A DNA stretch of 18,293 nt, taken from contig PMJA01000293.1 of assembly GCA_003158415.1 (NCBI GenBank), forward strand, positions 451-18,743, in the 5' to 3' direction. The notes beneath the pieces were generated by a model. That model made no database searches. It worked only from the letters and a program-made list of their open reading frames with translations, and had not been told where the DNA came from. Below, in pieces: positions 9,899 to 16,728 of the stretch (the first letter of the stretch is position 1; each line of letters starts with the position of its first letter). The translations under genes were made by a program, and so were the position numbers. Source of the stretch: Methylobacter sp. Lineage in GTDB: Bacteria > Pseudomonadota > Gammaproteobacteria > Methylococcales > Methylomonadaceae.

Positions 9899-10489
9899 TC
9901 AGGGTAATTTATTCGCTTCTGAGGCTTTGTTATAATCAACACCGACGCTGACAATAAAGCTGGTAGCTTCTTCAATATTCATATCGGATTTTATTAATTT
10001 TGATTTATCGACAATAACCGTAAAGCCGGAGGTCGGGTTGGGCGATGTGGGAACAAACAACACATATTTATCATCGTGTTTATTCGTCACATAAGCAGGC
10101 ACCCATACGCCGTCTTTTGGGTATTCCACATAAACCACTTCCTTGGTCATTGTTTGTTCGCGTGATGAAAACATGTTAATTACTTTTTTAAGCACGCGGT
10201 AAATGGTGTTCAAAAAAGGAATTCTGGCGATAACAAAGTCAAAAACGCTGATAATCCAGGAGCGGCCTTTTTTGACGATGGTGCTACCTATCGATACCAA
10301 TAGAATAAAGCTGACTGCAAAAACCAGCGCAGTATAAAGGTAGCTGTCTGCAAAACCGTAAACGATCTGAAATAACTCGGAAACCAGTTCTTTTACAAAA
10401 AGAATAATCTGCAAGACAATGACAATAGGAATAACCGCAAAGACGCCTATCAGGAAATCATTCAATAGCTTTTTAGCGAACTCGTTCAT
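9899..10489 (-). CDS. DUF502 family membrane protein
   Basis: Conserved membrane protein of unknown biochemical role, 196 residues. Two hydrophobic helices are visible, at about residues 11-32 (LIGVFAVIPIVIVLQIILFV) and 50-72 (YTALVFAVSFILLVSIGSTIV). A cytoplasmic-looking beta-rich domain follows, with family hallmarks such as IPFLNTIYRVLKK (about 90-103), a VVYVEYP strand, VLFVPTSPNPTSGF (about 143-157) and a C-terminal region with SIEEA-like MNIEEATSFIVSVG. ATG 10489 is preceded by a purine-rich GGAGAAAAA sequence on the minus strand. It is convergent with fcl (37 bp apart) and divergent from the pteridine reductase; neither neighbour suggests a function. Confidence 0.9.
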   Translation of the reverse strand: MNEFAKKLLNDFLIGVFAVIPIVIVLQIILFVKELVSELFQIVYGFADSYLYTALVFAVSFILLVSIGSTIVKKGRSWIISVFDFVIARIPFLNTIYRVLKKVINMFSSREQTMTKEVVYVEYPKDGVWVPAYVTNKHDDKYVLFVPTSPNPTSGFTVIVDKSKLIKSDMNIEEATSFIVSVGVDYNKASEANKLP

Positions 10490-10727
10490 TTTTTTCTCCG
10501 TTGTTTATATCGACATAATCATCAGCAGGTCATCTCATGCAAACAAGTATGCTGATGCCCAGGTAACATTTCCTCAATCAGTAAAACATCACAGACTGGA
10601 AGAAAAAATGTTTTTTATTATAAATGTTATCTGTATAGTGTCCCACTTTAAATTGGAAGCCGGTAAAATGCTATTCCTAATCAGGGATTGCGACGTCAGT
10701 AGATTTTTAAAATCGGAATGGAAGGCT
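10490..10727. other. Divergent intergenic region with an inverted repeat
   Basis: A 238-bp AT-rich gap between the DUF502 gene (leftward) and the pteridine reductase gene (rightward), presumably holding both promoters. I see one clear element: CATCAGCA (10520-10527) is the exact reverse complement of TGCTGATG (10550-10557), separated by 22 bp. Possible -10-like hexamers (TATAAA, TATAGT around 10618-10642) have no convincing -35 boxes. No RNA gene or conserved coding segment is apparent. Confidence 0.4.
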
Positions 10728-11459
10728 ATGCAAAAAAATGTATTGATTACCGGTGCGGCCAAACGCATAGGTGCCGCTTGCGCCCGATTGTTGCATAGCA
10801 AAGGCTGTAATGTGTTTTTGCATTATCGGTCGTCAAAAGCAGCCGCCATGCAGCTTTGTTATGAATTAAACCAGATACGGCCTGATTCCTCATACATGAT
10901 GGAGGCCAACTTGCTCATTAGGGAAGAACTGGAAGCGCTTGCCAGTGAAGCCTGTACGGCGTGGGGTGGCATTGATGTGCTGGTGAATAACGCGTCATCC
11001 TTTTATCCAACGGCGATAGCTGATGTTACCGAACAACAGTGGGATGAGTTAATGGGTAGTAATTTGAAAGCACCGTTCTTTTTGGCGCAATCATTATCAG
11101 CAACCTTAGCCGAGAACAGGGGCTGTATTGTTAATATCGTCGATATTCATGCCGAACGCGGCTTGGCCGGTTATCCCGTTTACAGCATTGCTAAAGCCGG
11201 ATTGGTTGCCATGACCAAAATTCTGGCGAAGGAATTGGCGCCGTCTATCCGCGTAAATGGCGTTGCGCCGGGCGCTATACTCTGGCCGGACAAGGATTTT
11301 TCGGCGCAAGAAAAACAGGATATTTTGCAACGGGTCGCATTGAGACGGAGTGGCACACCCGCCGATATTGCCAAGGCGGCCTGGTTTTTGATCAAGGACG
11401 CTAATTATATGACAGGGCAAATACTGACCGTTGACGGCGGGCGCACCTTGTTTTATTGA
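10728..11459 (+). CDS. Pteridine reductase (PTR1/FolM-like short-chain dehydrogenase)
   Basis: NADPH-dependent reductase expected to reduce dihydropterins or dihydrofolate. It has 243 residues from ATG 10728; the frame stays open for 103 codons upstream, but that part overlaps the DUF502 start and is AT-rich, and the Rossmann strand begins at residue 4, so the short form is chosen. The cofactor motif is TGAAKRIG (residues 8-15), the TGxxxRxG variant specific to pteridine reductases rather than the TGxxxGxG of common SDRs. The catalytic set is Asp139, Tyr152, Lys156, with Asp replacing the usual serine, as in PTR1. RVNGVAPGAILWPD near residue 183 is another group hallmark. It converges on folK-folB, fitting a role in folate or pterin metabolism; which pterin is reduced is unknown. 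Confidence 0.88.
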   Translation: MQKNVLITGAAKRIGAACARLLHSKGCNVFLHYRSSKAAAMQLCYELNQIRPDSSYMMEANLLIREELEALASEACTAWGGIDVLVNNASSFYPTAIADVTEQQWDELMGSNLKAPFFLAQSLSATLAENRGCIVNIVDIHAERGLAGYPVYSIAKAGLVAMTKILAKELAPSIRVNGVAPGAILWPDKDFSAQEKQDILQRVALRRSGTPADIAKAAWFLIKDANYMTGQILTVDGGRTLFY

Positions 11460-11485
11460 GTTTAATGTGCCTAGGCAGGCCTGAC

Positions 11486-11549
11486 ACTGTCCACAGTTAG
11501 CAGAGAAAACCCTCTCTCCAGCAGGAGAAGGGGCTAAGTTACTTAACTT
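11486..11549. terminator. Palindrome-rich convergent junction, probable bidirectional terminator
   Basis: Between the convergent pteridine reductase and folK genes lie three palindromes: ACTGT-CC-ACAGT (11486-11497); a stem of CCCTCTCTCC (11510-11519) pairing with GGAGAAGGGG (11524-11533) around the loop AGCA, with one mismatch; and AAGTTA-CT-TAACTT (11536-11549), which contains the folK stop. The middle stem resembles the CCCTCTCC/GGAGAGGG dispersed hairpins of many Gammaproteobacteria. No strong T-run follows, so the terminator role is inference. Confidence 0.45.
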
Positions 11550-12043
11550 AATAACAGTGAATCAGGCGTAACACGCTTTTGTTTAAGATGGGTTTTGTCG
11601 AACTGTTCCCAAAGCTGCCCATAATTTTGGCCGCTAACCGGATGTTTTAAGGTTGGGGCGATTTCCGCTAAAGGTTCCAGCACGAAAGCGTAACGTTCAA
11701 TTTCATTGCGCGGTATCTGTAGCCTTCCATCATTGAGTATCAGATCATCATATAACAACAGATCCAGATCCAGGGTGCGGGCAGAAAATTTTTGACTATC
11801 GCGGGTGCGGCCGTTGTCCAGTTCAATTTGTCGCAGCTGTTTGGCGACCTCTTTCACACTTAATTCAGAGTTAAAGCCCACCACCAGATTGTAAAAACTA
11901 TCACCGACAAAACCAACCGGCTCTGAATCATAGATACTTGAAACAGTCAGCTTGCCAAACAGCTGCTCCAGCGCCCGCAGGCTGGCAGGTATATGTTTAT
12001 CCTTGTCGATGTTGCTGCCTATGCTGATGTAACCTGTGGACAT
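11543..12043 (-). CDS. folK: 6-hydroxymethyl-7,8-dihydropterin pyrophosphokinase
   Basis: Transfers pyrophosphate from ATP to 6-hydroxymethyl-dihydropterin, the step before dihydropteroate synthase in folate synthesis. It has 166 residues, the normal size. The N-terminal YISIGSNIDKDKHI, the SSIYDSEPVGF pterin-loop segment, and the signature ARTLDLDLLLYDD (around residues 88-100, with the two Mg-binding aspartates) are visible, followed by PRNEIERYAFVLEPLAEIAP. It begins 3 bp after the stop of folB, so the two form a short operon. The partner genes folP and folE are not in the window. Confidence 0.95.
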   Translation of the reverse strand: MSTGYISIGSNIDKDKHIPASLRALEQLFGKLTVSSIYDSEPVGFVGDSFYNLVVGFNSELSVKEVAKQLRQIELDNGRTRDSQKFSARTLDLDLLLYDDLILNDGRLQIPRNEIERYAFVLEPLAEIAPTLKHPVSGQNYGQLWEQFDKTHLKQKRVTPDSLLLS

Positions 12044-12046
12044 GGC

Positions 12047-12400
12047 TTATCTCTCGCCGCGTTCAATGATAATACCGACATCACTGGCGCCGCGTATAGC
12101 ACCTTTCTTATTCAGGGTTATTTTCACCCAAGGCGTATTAAATTCATTACGGATAATATCGGCTAATTCAGATATTAATTTTTCAACGAGCAAAAACTGG
12201 CTGGCTTCGACAAAAGAGATGACGCGTTTGGAAACAGCTTTATAATCAAGCGTATATTGGATATCATCGGTCTGGGCGGCTTTTTGTATGTCAAAAGCCA
12301 TCTCAATATCCAGCACCACAGTTTGCTTGGTCACCCTTTCCCAGTCATAAATGCCGATGATAGTTTCAATTTCGAGCCCGCCTAAAAAAATGATGTCCAT
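12047..12400 (-). CDS. folB: Dihydroneopterin aldolase
   Basis: Cleaves 7,8-dihydroneopterin to 6-hydroxymethyl-dihydropterin and glycolaldehyde, supplying the substrate of FolK next door. It has 117 residues, as usual. It starts with the family's MDIIFLGGLEIETIIGIYDWER, where the GIYDWE segment holds the conserved active-site acid, and has the VEKLISELADIIRNEF helix and a C-terminal KKGAIRGASDVGI strand. ATG 12400 lies 93 bp from the divergent plsY start. FolB-family proteins can also act as epimerases (FolX-like), but proximity to folK favours FolB. Confidence 0.93.
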   Translation of the reverse strand: MDIIFLGGLEIETIIGIYDWERVTKQTVVLDIEMAFDIQKAAQTDDIQYTLDYKAVSKRVISFVEASQFLLVEKLISELADIIRNEFNTPWVKITLNKKGAIRGASDVGIIIERGER

Positions 12401-12493
12401 AGTTATTTCCGGTTATGATGTGCAGCTTTTAAAAAACCGTAAGTATCAGGTAAATGCGCCCGGCTTACAAGTTCTGAATAAGGAAAGCATTAC

Positions 12494-13063
12494 ATGATTG
12501 AATGGTTGTTTGTCCCAGCTGCCTACCTGATAGGCTCCATTTCCAGTGCCATTATTATTTGCCGTATAATGGGATTGCCCGACCCCCGCGAGCAAGGCTC
12601 AGGCAATCCGGGCGCGACCAATGTCATGCGCATAGGCGGCAAAAAAGCGGCAGCTATTACGTTACTGGGTGACCTGCTCAAAGGTTTGATTCCCGTTTAT
12701 GCCGCCCATTTATCGGGCGTGACTGATGAGCTGTTGGCAGGCGTCGGTCTGGCTGCGTTTGCGGGACATCTGTACCCGGCGTTCTTCAACTTTAAAGGCG
12801 GCAAGGGTGTTGCGACCTCCATCGGTGTTTTGCTGGGCTTTTCCTGGTTGCTCGGCTTTGCTTTTATAGGCACTTGGCTGCTGATCTACAAGATAAGTAA
12901 AATTTCTTCCGCATCCGCATTATGCGCCTCTATTTTATCGCCGGTTTATGCCTGGTTTATTGTTGGCGATGCGGCTATAGTCGGTGCCGCAACGATCATG
13001 ATGGTATTTTTGCTGTGGCGGCATAAAAGCAATATTCAGCGACTATTGGCGGGGGAAGAGTGA
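12494..13063 (+). CDS. plsY: Acyl-phosphate glycerol-3-phosphate acyltransferase
   Basis: Integral inner-membrane enzyme that transfers an acyl group from acyl-phosphate to glycerol 3-phosphate, giving lysophosphatidate, the first step of phospholipid synthesis with PlsX. It has 189 residues with about five hydrophobic helices. Conserved loop motifs are GSGNPGATN (residues 35-43), HLYPAFFNFKGGKGVAT (about 92-108) and a C-terminal LLWRHKSNIQRLL segment near residues 173-185. ATG 12494 is preceded by AAGGAAAG. It is divergent from folB and convergent with tsaD, the usual neighbours in Gammaproteobacteria. Confidence 0.96.
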   Translation: MIEWLFVPAAYLIGSISSAIIICRIMGLPDPREQGSGNPGATNVMRIGGKKAAAITLLGDLLKGLIPVYAAHLSGVTDELLAGVGLAAFAGHLYPAFFNFKGGKGVATSIGVLLGFSWLLGFAFIGTWLLIYKISKISSASALCASILSPVYAWFIVGDAAIVGAATIMMVFLLWRHKSNIQRLLAGEE

Positions 13064-13099
13064 ATAAAGTTTTTCGTGGACATTACCACTGCATCTAAA

Positions 13100-14104
13100 C
13101 TATGACAACTCACTCATCGGCCAGCGAGGGCGGGCAAAAATCTCCAAGCCCTGCTGCTGCCCGGCCATTAAGCGTTGACAACCTGCGTAAGCAATCATAG
13201 CGCCGTTATCGGTGCAAAATTCCAGCCTTGGAAAATAAATCTGAGCCTGTTCTTTGGCGACCATGTCCGTTAACGAGGCGCGGATTTGTTTGTTGGCGCT
13301 GACACCGCCGGCAACGACCAGACGCTTCAATCCGGTTTGTTGTAACGCCCGTTTGCATTTAATGCTGAGCGTTTCGGCAACCGCCTGCTGGAATCCGGCG
13401 GCAATATCCGCTTTATCCTGCACAGTTTTTTCAATAGCGTTGATGGTATTTAGCGTAAAGGTTTTTAAGCCGCTAAAGCTGAAATCCAAACCGGGGCGGT
13501 CAGTCATCGGGCGTGGAAATTTAATCTGCGGTTTACCAAGTTCGGCAAGCGCAGAGAGTTTAGGACCGCCCGGATAACCCAGCCCCAGCATTTTTGCCGT
13601 TTTATCGAAAGCCTCGCCCGCCGCATCATCAAGCGATTCGCCGAGCAGCCGGTAGCGACCAATGCCATCGACCTGCACCAGCAGCGTGTGACCGCCGGAA
13701 ATCAATAAAGCCACAAATGGAAATTCCGGCGGCTTTGCTTCCAGCATAGGCGCAAGCAAGTGTCCTTCCATGTGATGCACGGCAACAGCAGGAATCTTCC
13801 ATGCCCAGGCCAGACTTCTGGCCGTTGCTGCGCCGACTAATAAAGCGCCCATGAGTCCGGGGCCTGCGGTATAAGCTATGCCGTTAATGTCGGCACCGGT
13901 TAACCGGCTTTCTTGTAGCGATTGCTTGATGAGCGGCACTAATTTGCGGATGTGATCGCGTGATGCCAGCTCAGGAACCACGCCGCCATATTCGCTGTGC
14001 ATGTCGACCTGACTGTATAAAAGATGGTTTATCAGGCCTCGTTGGGCATGATAAATGGCGACGCCGGTTTCATCGCAGGAGGTCTCTATACCTAAAACGT
14101 ACAT
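13100..14104 (-). CDS. tsaD: tRNA N6-threonylcarbamoyladenosine transferase subunit TsaD
   Basis: Catalytic subunit of the TsaB-TsaD-TsaE machine that moves the threonylcarbamoyl group from TC-AMP to A37 of ANN-decoding tRNAs (t6A). It has 334 residues. The N-terminal [12 protein letters not shown] nucleotide-binding loop, the metal-binding His111 and His115 in [24 protein letters not shown] (about 209-217) and the [10 protein letters not shown] phosphate-binding segment (about 267-276) are all present. It is transcribed away from rpsU, an arrangement conserved next to the macromolecular-synthesis operon. The ATG at 14104 lies in an AT-rich gap shared with the rpsU promoter. Confidence 0.97.
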   Translation of the reverse strand: MYVLGIETSCDETGVAIYHAQRGLINHLLYSQVDMHSEYGGVVPELASRDHIRKLVPLIKQSLQESRLTGADINGIAYTAGPGLMGALLVGAATARSLAWAWKIPAVAVHHMEGHLLAPMLEAKPPEFPFVALLISGGHTLLVQVDGIGRYRLLGESLDDAAGEAFDKTAKMLGLGYPGGPKLSALAELGKPQIKFPRPMTDRPGLDFSFSGLKTFTLNTINAIEKTVQDKADIAAGFQQAVAETLSIKCKRALQQTGLKRLVVAGGVSANKQIRASLTDMVAKEQAQIYFPRLEFCTDNGAMIAYAGCQRLMAGQQQGLEIFARPRWPMSELS

Positions 14105-14111
14105 TGATTTT

Positions 14112-14139
14112 TTGAAAATTATAAAAGTGAATGTATAAT
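14112..14139 (+). promoter_or_regulatory. Sigma-70 promoter of the rpsU operon
   Basis: TTGAAA (14112-14117), a 16-bp spacer and a perfect TATAAT (14134-14139) lie about 72 bp upstream of rpsU. The leader after it contains a small hairpin, GGATA (14161-14165) with TATCC (14171-14175). The same AT-rich block holds TATAAT on the minus strand (from ATTATA at 14118-14123), which may serve tsaD. Confidence 0.65.
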
Positions 14140-14210
14140 CAAGGGTTCTGTTTGTTCAGTGGATAGTAAATATCCAAAGCACTCAATATTAACATAATTG
14201 GAATCATATA

Positions 14211-14444
14211 ATGCCGTCAGTGAAAATTAAAGAAAACGAACCTTTTGATATTGCCATCCGTCGCTTTAAACGCGCTTGTGAAAAAGCCGGTGTGTTGGCG
14301 GAAGTGCGCCGCCGTGAGTTTTATGAAAAACCCACTGCTGAACGTAAACGCAAAGGCGCTGCTGCGGTCAAACGTCACTTGAAGAAATTAGCTCGCGAGC
14401 GTTATGCGTTGAAAAACTTACGTCGCGGACGTCCAGTTCTGTAA
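14211..14444 (+). CDS. rpsU: 30S ribosomal protein bS21
   Basis: Small basic ribosomal protein needed for initiation on natural mRNAs. It has 77 residues, slightly longer than the E. coli protein of about 71. The sequence begins [20 protein letters not shown] and continues with the typical [20 protein letters not shown] and a highly basic C-terminal half. It is the first gene of the operon that also carries yqeY, dnaG and rpoD, only 13 bp ahead of yqeY. The ATG at 14211 has only a weak Shine-Dalgarno (TTGGAA). Confidence 0.97.
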   Translation: MPSVKIKENEPFDIAIRRFKRACEKAGVLAEVRRREFYEKPTAERKRKGAAAVKRHLKKLARERYALKNLRRGRPVL

Positions 14445-14457
14445 CAAGGTTAATTCG

Positions 14458-14907
14458 ATGGATTTGTTAACAGATCGCATCAAGGAAGATATGAAGGCCT
14501 CCATGAAAGGGGGCAATAAAACCAGGCTGGGCGTCATTCGTTTAATTTTGGCTGCTATCAAGCAAGTTGAGGTTGATGAGCGCATCCAGCTCGATAACGA
14601 GCGGGTTATCCTGGTTCTTGATAAGATGCTCAAGCAGCGCCGTGAGTCTATCCGGCAGTTTAGCGATGCCGGCCGACATGACTTGTCGGCGATTGAAGAG
14701 GCTGAAATCCTGGTGATCCAGGATTTTCTGCCGCAAGCGCTTAGCGAAGAAGAGTGTGATACGATGGTAAGAGATGCTGTGCGCGAGTCGGGCGCGGAAT
14801 CTGTTAAAGACATGGGCAAAGTGATGGGCTTGCTAAAAGCAAAAATGCAAGGCCGCGCCGACATGTCGATAGTCAGTGCAAAAATCAAGGCGGCATTGAC
14901 TGGATAA
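14458..14907 (+). CDS. yqeY: GatB/YqeY domain-containing protein
   Basis: A 149-residue stand-alone YqeY protein, homologous to the tRNA-binding tail domain of GatB (the amidotransferase subunit that makes Gln-tRNA or Asn-tRNA). The N-terminal helices include LTDRIKEDMKASMKGGNK and TRLGVIRLILAAIKQVEVD; the C-terminal half contains QDFLPQALSEEECDTMV, DMGKVMGLLKAKMQGRADMS and a final SAKIKAALTG. ATG 14458 begins 13 bp after rpsU and ends 17 bp before dnaG, so it is inside the operon. Its cellular role is not established; a tRNA-related role is inferred from the domain. Confidence 0.94.
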   Translation: MDLLTDRIKEDMKASMKGGNKTRLGVIRLILAAIKQVEVDERIQLDNERVILVLDKMLKQRRESIRQFSDAGRHDLSAIEEAEILVIQDFLPQALSEEECDTMVRDAVRESGAESVKDMGKVMGLLKAKMQGRADMSIVSAKIKAALTG

Positions 14908-14924
14908 CTTTGTCCGGGTAACTT

Positions 14925-16652
14925 ATGTCCGGTAGAATTCCTCGCGAGTTTATTGATGAGCTTTTGGTGCGGGTTGATATAGTCGATCTAATCGATTCGC
15001 ACGTTCCTCTAAAAAAAACGGGCGTCAATTATGTTGCCCGCTGCCCTTTTCATACCGAAAAAACCCCCAGCTTTTCAGTAAACCGTAACAAACAATTTTT
15101 TCATTGCTTTGGTTGCGGCGCAAGCGGTAATGCCATCAGCTTCCTGATGGATTTCAGCCATCTTGATTTTGTTGAGGCGGTTGAAGATCTGGCTGCTTTT
15201 GTCGGCATTGATGTACCCAGGGAGTCGGCCAACTTTCACGCAGGGCCCAAGAAAGAGGCTTTGAACGACCTTTATGCGGTGATGGAGCAGGTGGCGGCTT
15301 TTTATGTGCAGCAGTTACGTACCGGCGACGAAGGGAAAAAAGCCGTTGAATATTTAAAAAACCGGGGCGTCAGCGGCGATTGCGCCAGTGATTTTATGCT
15401 GGGTTACGCCCCCGACGAATGGAAAGCCCTGGCCGGGCGATTTAACCAGAACTTATTAATCGAAGCCGGATTATTAGTCAGCAAAGAGGGCGGACAGCTC
15501 TACGACCGCTTTCGCGGCAGGATCATGTTCCCGATACGCGACAAGCGCGCCCGAATCATCGGCTTTGGCGGGCGTGTGCTTGACGACTCCTTGCCGAAAT
15601 ATTTGAATTCCCCGGAAACGCCGCTATTTCATAAAGGCAAGGAAGTCTACGGCCTGTACGAACTGCTAAAAAAGAATTCCAAGCCGCAGAGAATTTTGAT
15701 TGTTGAAGGCTATATGGATGTTATTGCCCTCGCTCAATTCGGCATTGATTATGCGGTGGCGGCACTAGGGACTGCGACGTCACAAGCGCATCTTGACTTG
15801 CTGTTCAGGTTTTCATCGGAACTGGTGCTGTGTTTTGACGGCGACAGAGCAGGACGCGAGGCGGCCTGGAGAGCTATGGAGCCAACGTTCTCCAGCCTCA
15901 AAGACGGGCGCTCTTGCCGCATCATGATGTTGCCGCAAGGCCATGATCCTGATTCTCTGATACGCGAGGAGGGCTTGGACAAATTTACCGAGCGCGTGCA
16001 AACGGCTCAAGCGCTGTCCGATTATTTTTTTGACTACGTCTCAACGGAATTGAATCTATCTGAAATGGAGGGACGCGCGCAATTAATCGGCAAGGCTAAG
16101 CCCTACCTGGAAAAGTTATCGGAAGGCGTGTTTCAGGAAATGATGTTTGCGCGACTTAAAGAATTGTCCAGATCGGCAACGTTGACTGTGTTGGATAATA
16201 CTGCTCCAGTGGTTTCGAGGCCCAAAAGACAGCAACAACGGGAGCCTAATCGATATTCATCGGCACGAACCGCGATCGCCCTGTTACTGCAAAACCCCAG
16301 CCTGGCGGATAGTGTTGAACAAAAAGAGATTGACTGGAATGGTCTGGAATTTCGGGGCATTGAGCTATTCAACAATATTCTGCAAGTGATTTTAGCTAAA
16401 AAATCGGTCAATACCGCTGTTTTGATAGAGTATTATCGCGATAAGGCCGAAGAAAAACCCGTCAAGGCGTTGGCGTTACTGGACTTGAATGTTTCCGATG
16501 ACAAAATAGAAATAGTATTTAACGATGCGCTGAATAGGCTGCTTGAACAGGGCCGGGAAGCCGGCATCACCCGATTACAGGCCAAGGCCGCAAGACAGGA
16601 GTTGAATGTCCAAGAACTGGAAACTTTAGCCAGACTGTTTGCAAACAAATAA
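14925..16652 (+). CDS. dnaG: DNA primase
   Basis: Makes the RNA primers for replication, working with DnaB helicase. It has 575 residues. The N-terminal CHC2 zinc ribbon uses Cys40, His43, Cys61 and Cys64 (CPFH ... CFGC). The TOPRIM catalytic domain has Glu261 in EGYMD and Asp305/Asp307 in FDGDRAG, coordinating the metals. The basic RNA-polymerase core contains RFRGRIMFPIRD and FGGRVLDDSLPKYLNSPET. The last 150 or so residues form the helical DnaB-binding domain, which is poorly conserved as usual. ATG 14925 has only a weak ribosome site (GGGTAA). No oddities were found. Confidence 0.97.
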   Translation: MSGRIPREFIDELLVRVDIVDLIDSHVPLKKTGVNYVARCPFHTEKTPSFSVNRNKQFFHCFGCGASGNAISFLMDFSHLDFVEAVEDLAAFVGIDVPRESANFHAGPKKEALNDLYAVMEQVAAFYVQQLRTGDEGKKAVEYLKNRGVSGDCASDFMLGYAPDEWKALAGRFNQNLLIEAGLLVSKEGGQLYDRFRGRIMFPIRDKRARIIGFGGRVLDDSLPKYLNSPETPLFHKGKEVYGLYELLKKNSKPQRILIVEGYMDVIALAQFGIDYAVAALGTATSQAHLDLLFRFSSELVLCFDGDRAGREAAWRAMEPTFSSLKDGRSCRIMMLPQGHDPDSLIREEGLDKFTERVQTAQALSDYFFDYVSTELNLSEMEGRAQLIGKAKPYLEKLSEGVFQEMMFARLKELSRSATLTVLDNTAPVVSRPKRQQQREPNRYSSARTAIALLLQNPSLADSVEQKEIDWNGLEFRGIELFNNILQVILAKKSVNTAVLIEYYRDKAEEKPVKALALLDLNVSDDKIEIVFNDALNRLLEQGREAGITRLQAKAARQELNVQELETLARLFANK

Positions 16653-16653
16653 T

Positions 16654-16683
16654 TTGATGTTATGTATAAATTTATAGTAAAAT
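16654..16683 (+). promoter_or_regulatory. Possible internal promoter ahead of rpoD
   Basis: In the 76-bp gap between dnaG and rpoD, TTGATG (16654-16659) and TAAAAT (16678-16683) are spaced by 18 bp. An internal promoter for rpoD is known in E. coli; whether this one works is inference. No terminator-like stem is obvious in the gap. Confidence 0.35.
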
Positions 16684-16728
16684 TCCCGGTTAAGTATGAT
16701 CGTACTCAACAGCGTATCCAGTGAGTAA

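Noticed and set aside
10419..10727. Open frame extending the pteridine reductase 103 codons upstream
   Set aside because: It overlaps the start of the DUF502 gene, is AT-rich, has no recognisable domain, and the reductase's cofactor motif sits at its normal distance from ATG 10728.
13076..13089. GTGG/CCAC hairpin between plsY and tsaD as a terminator
   Set aside because: A four-base stem with no T-run is too weak to call.
14148..14159. CTG...CAG element near the rpsU promoter as a LexA box
   Set aside because: The half-sites are only 6 bp apart instead of 10, and the flanks do not fit the consensus.
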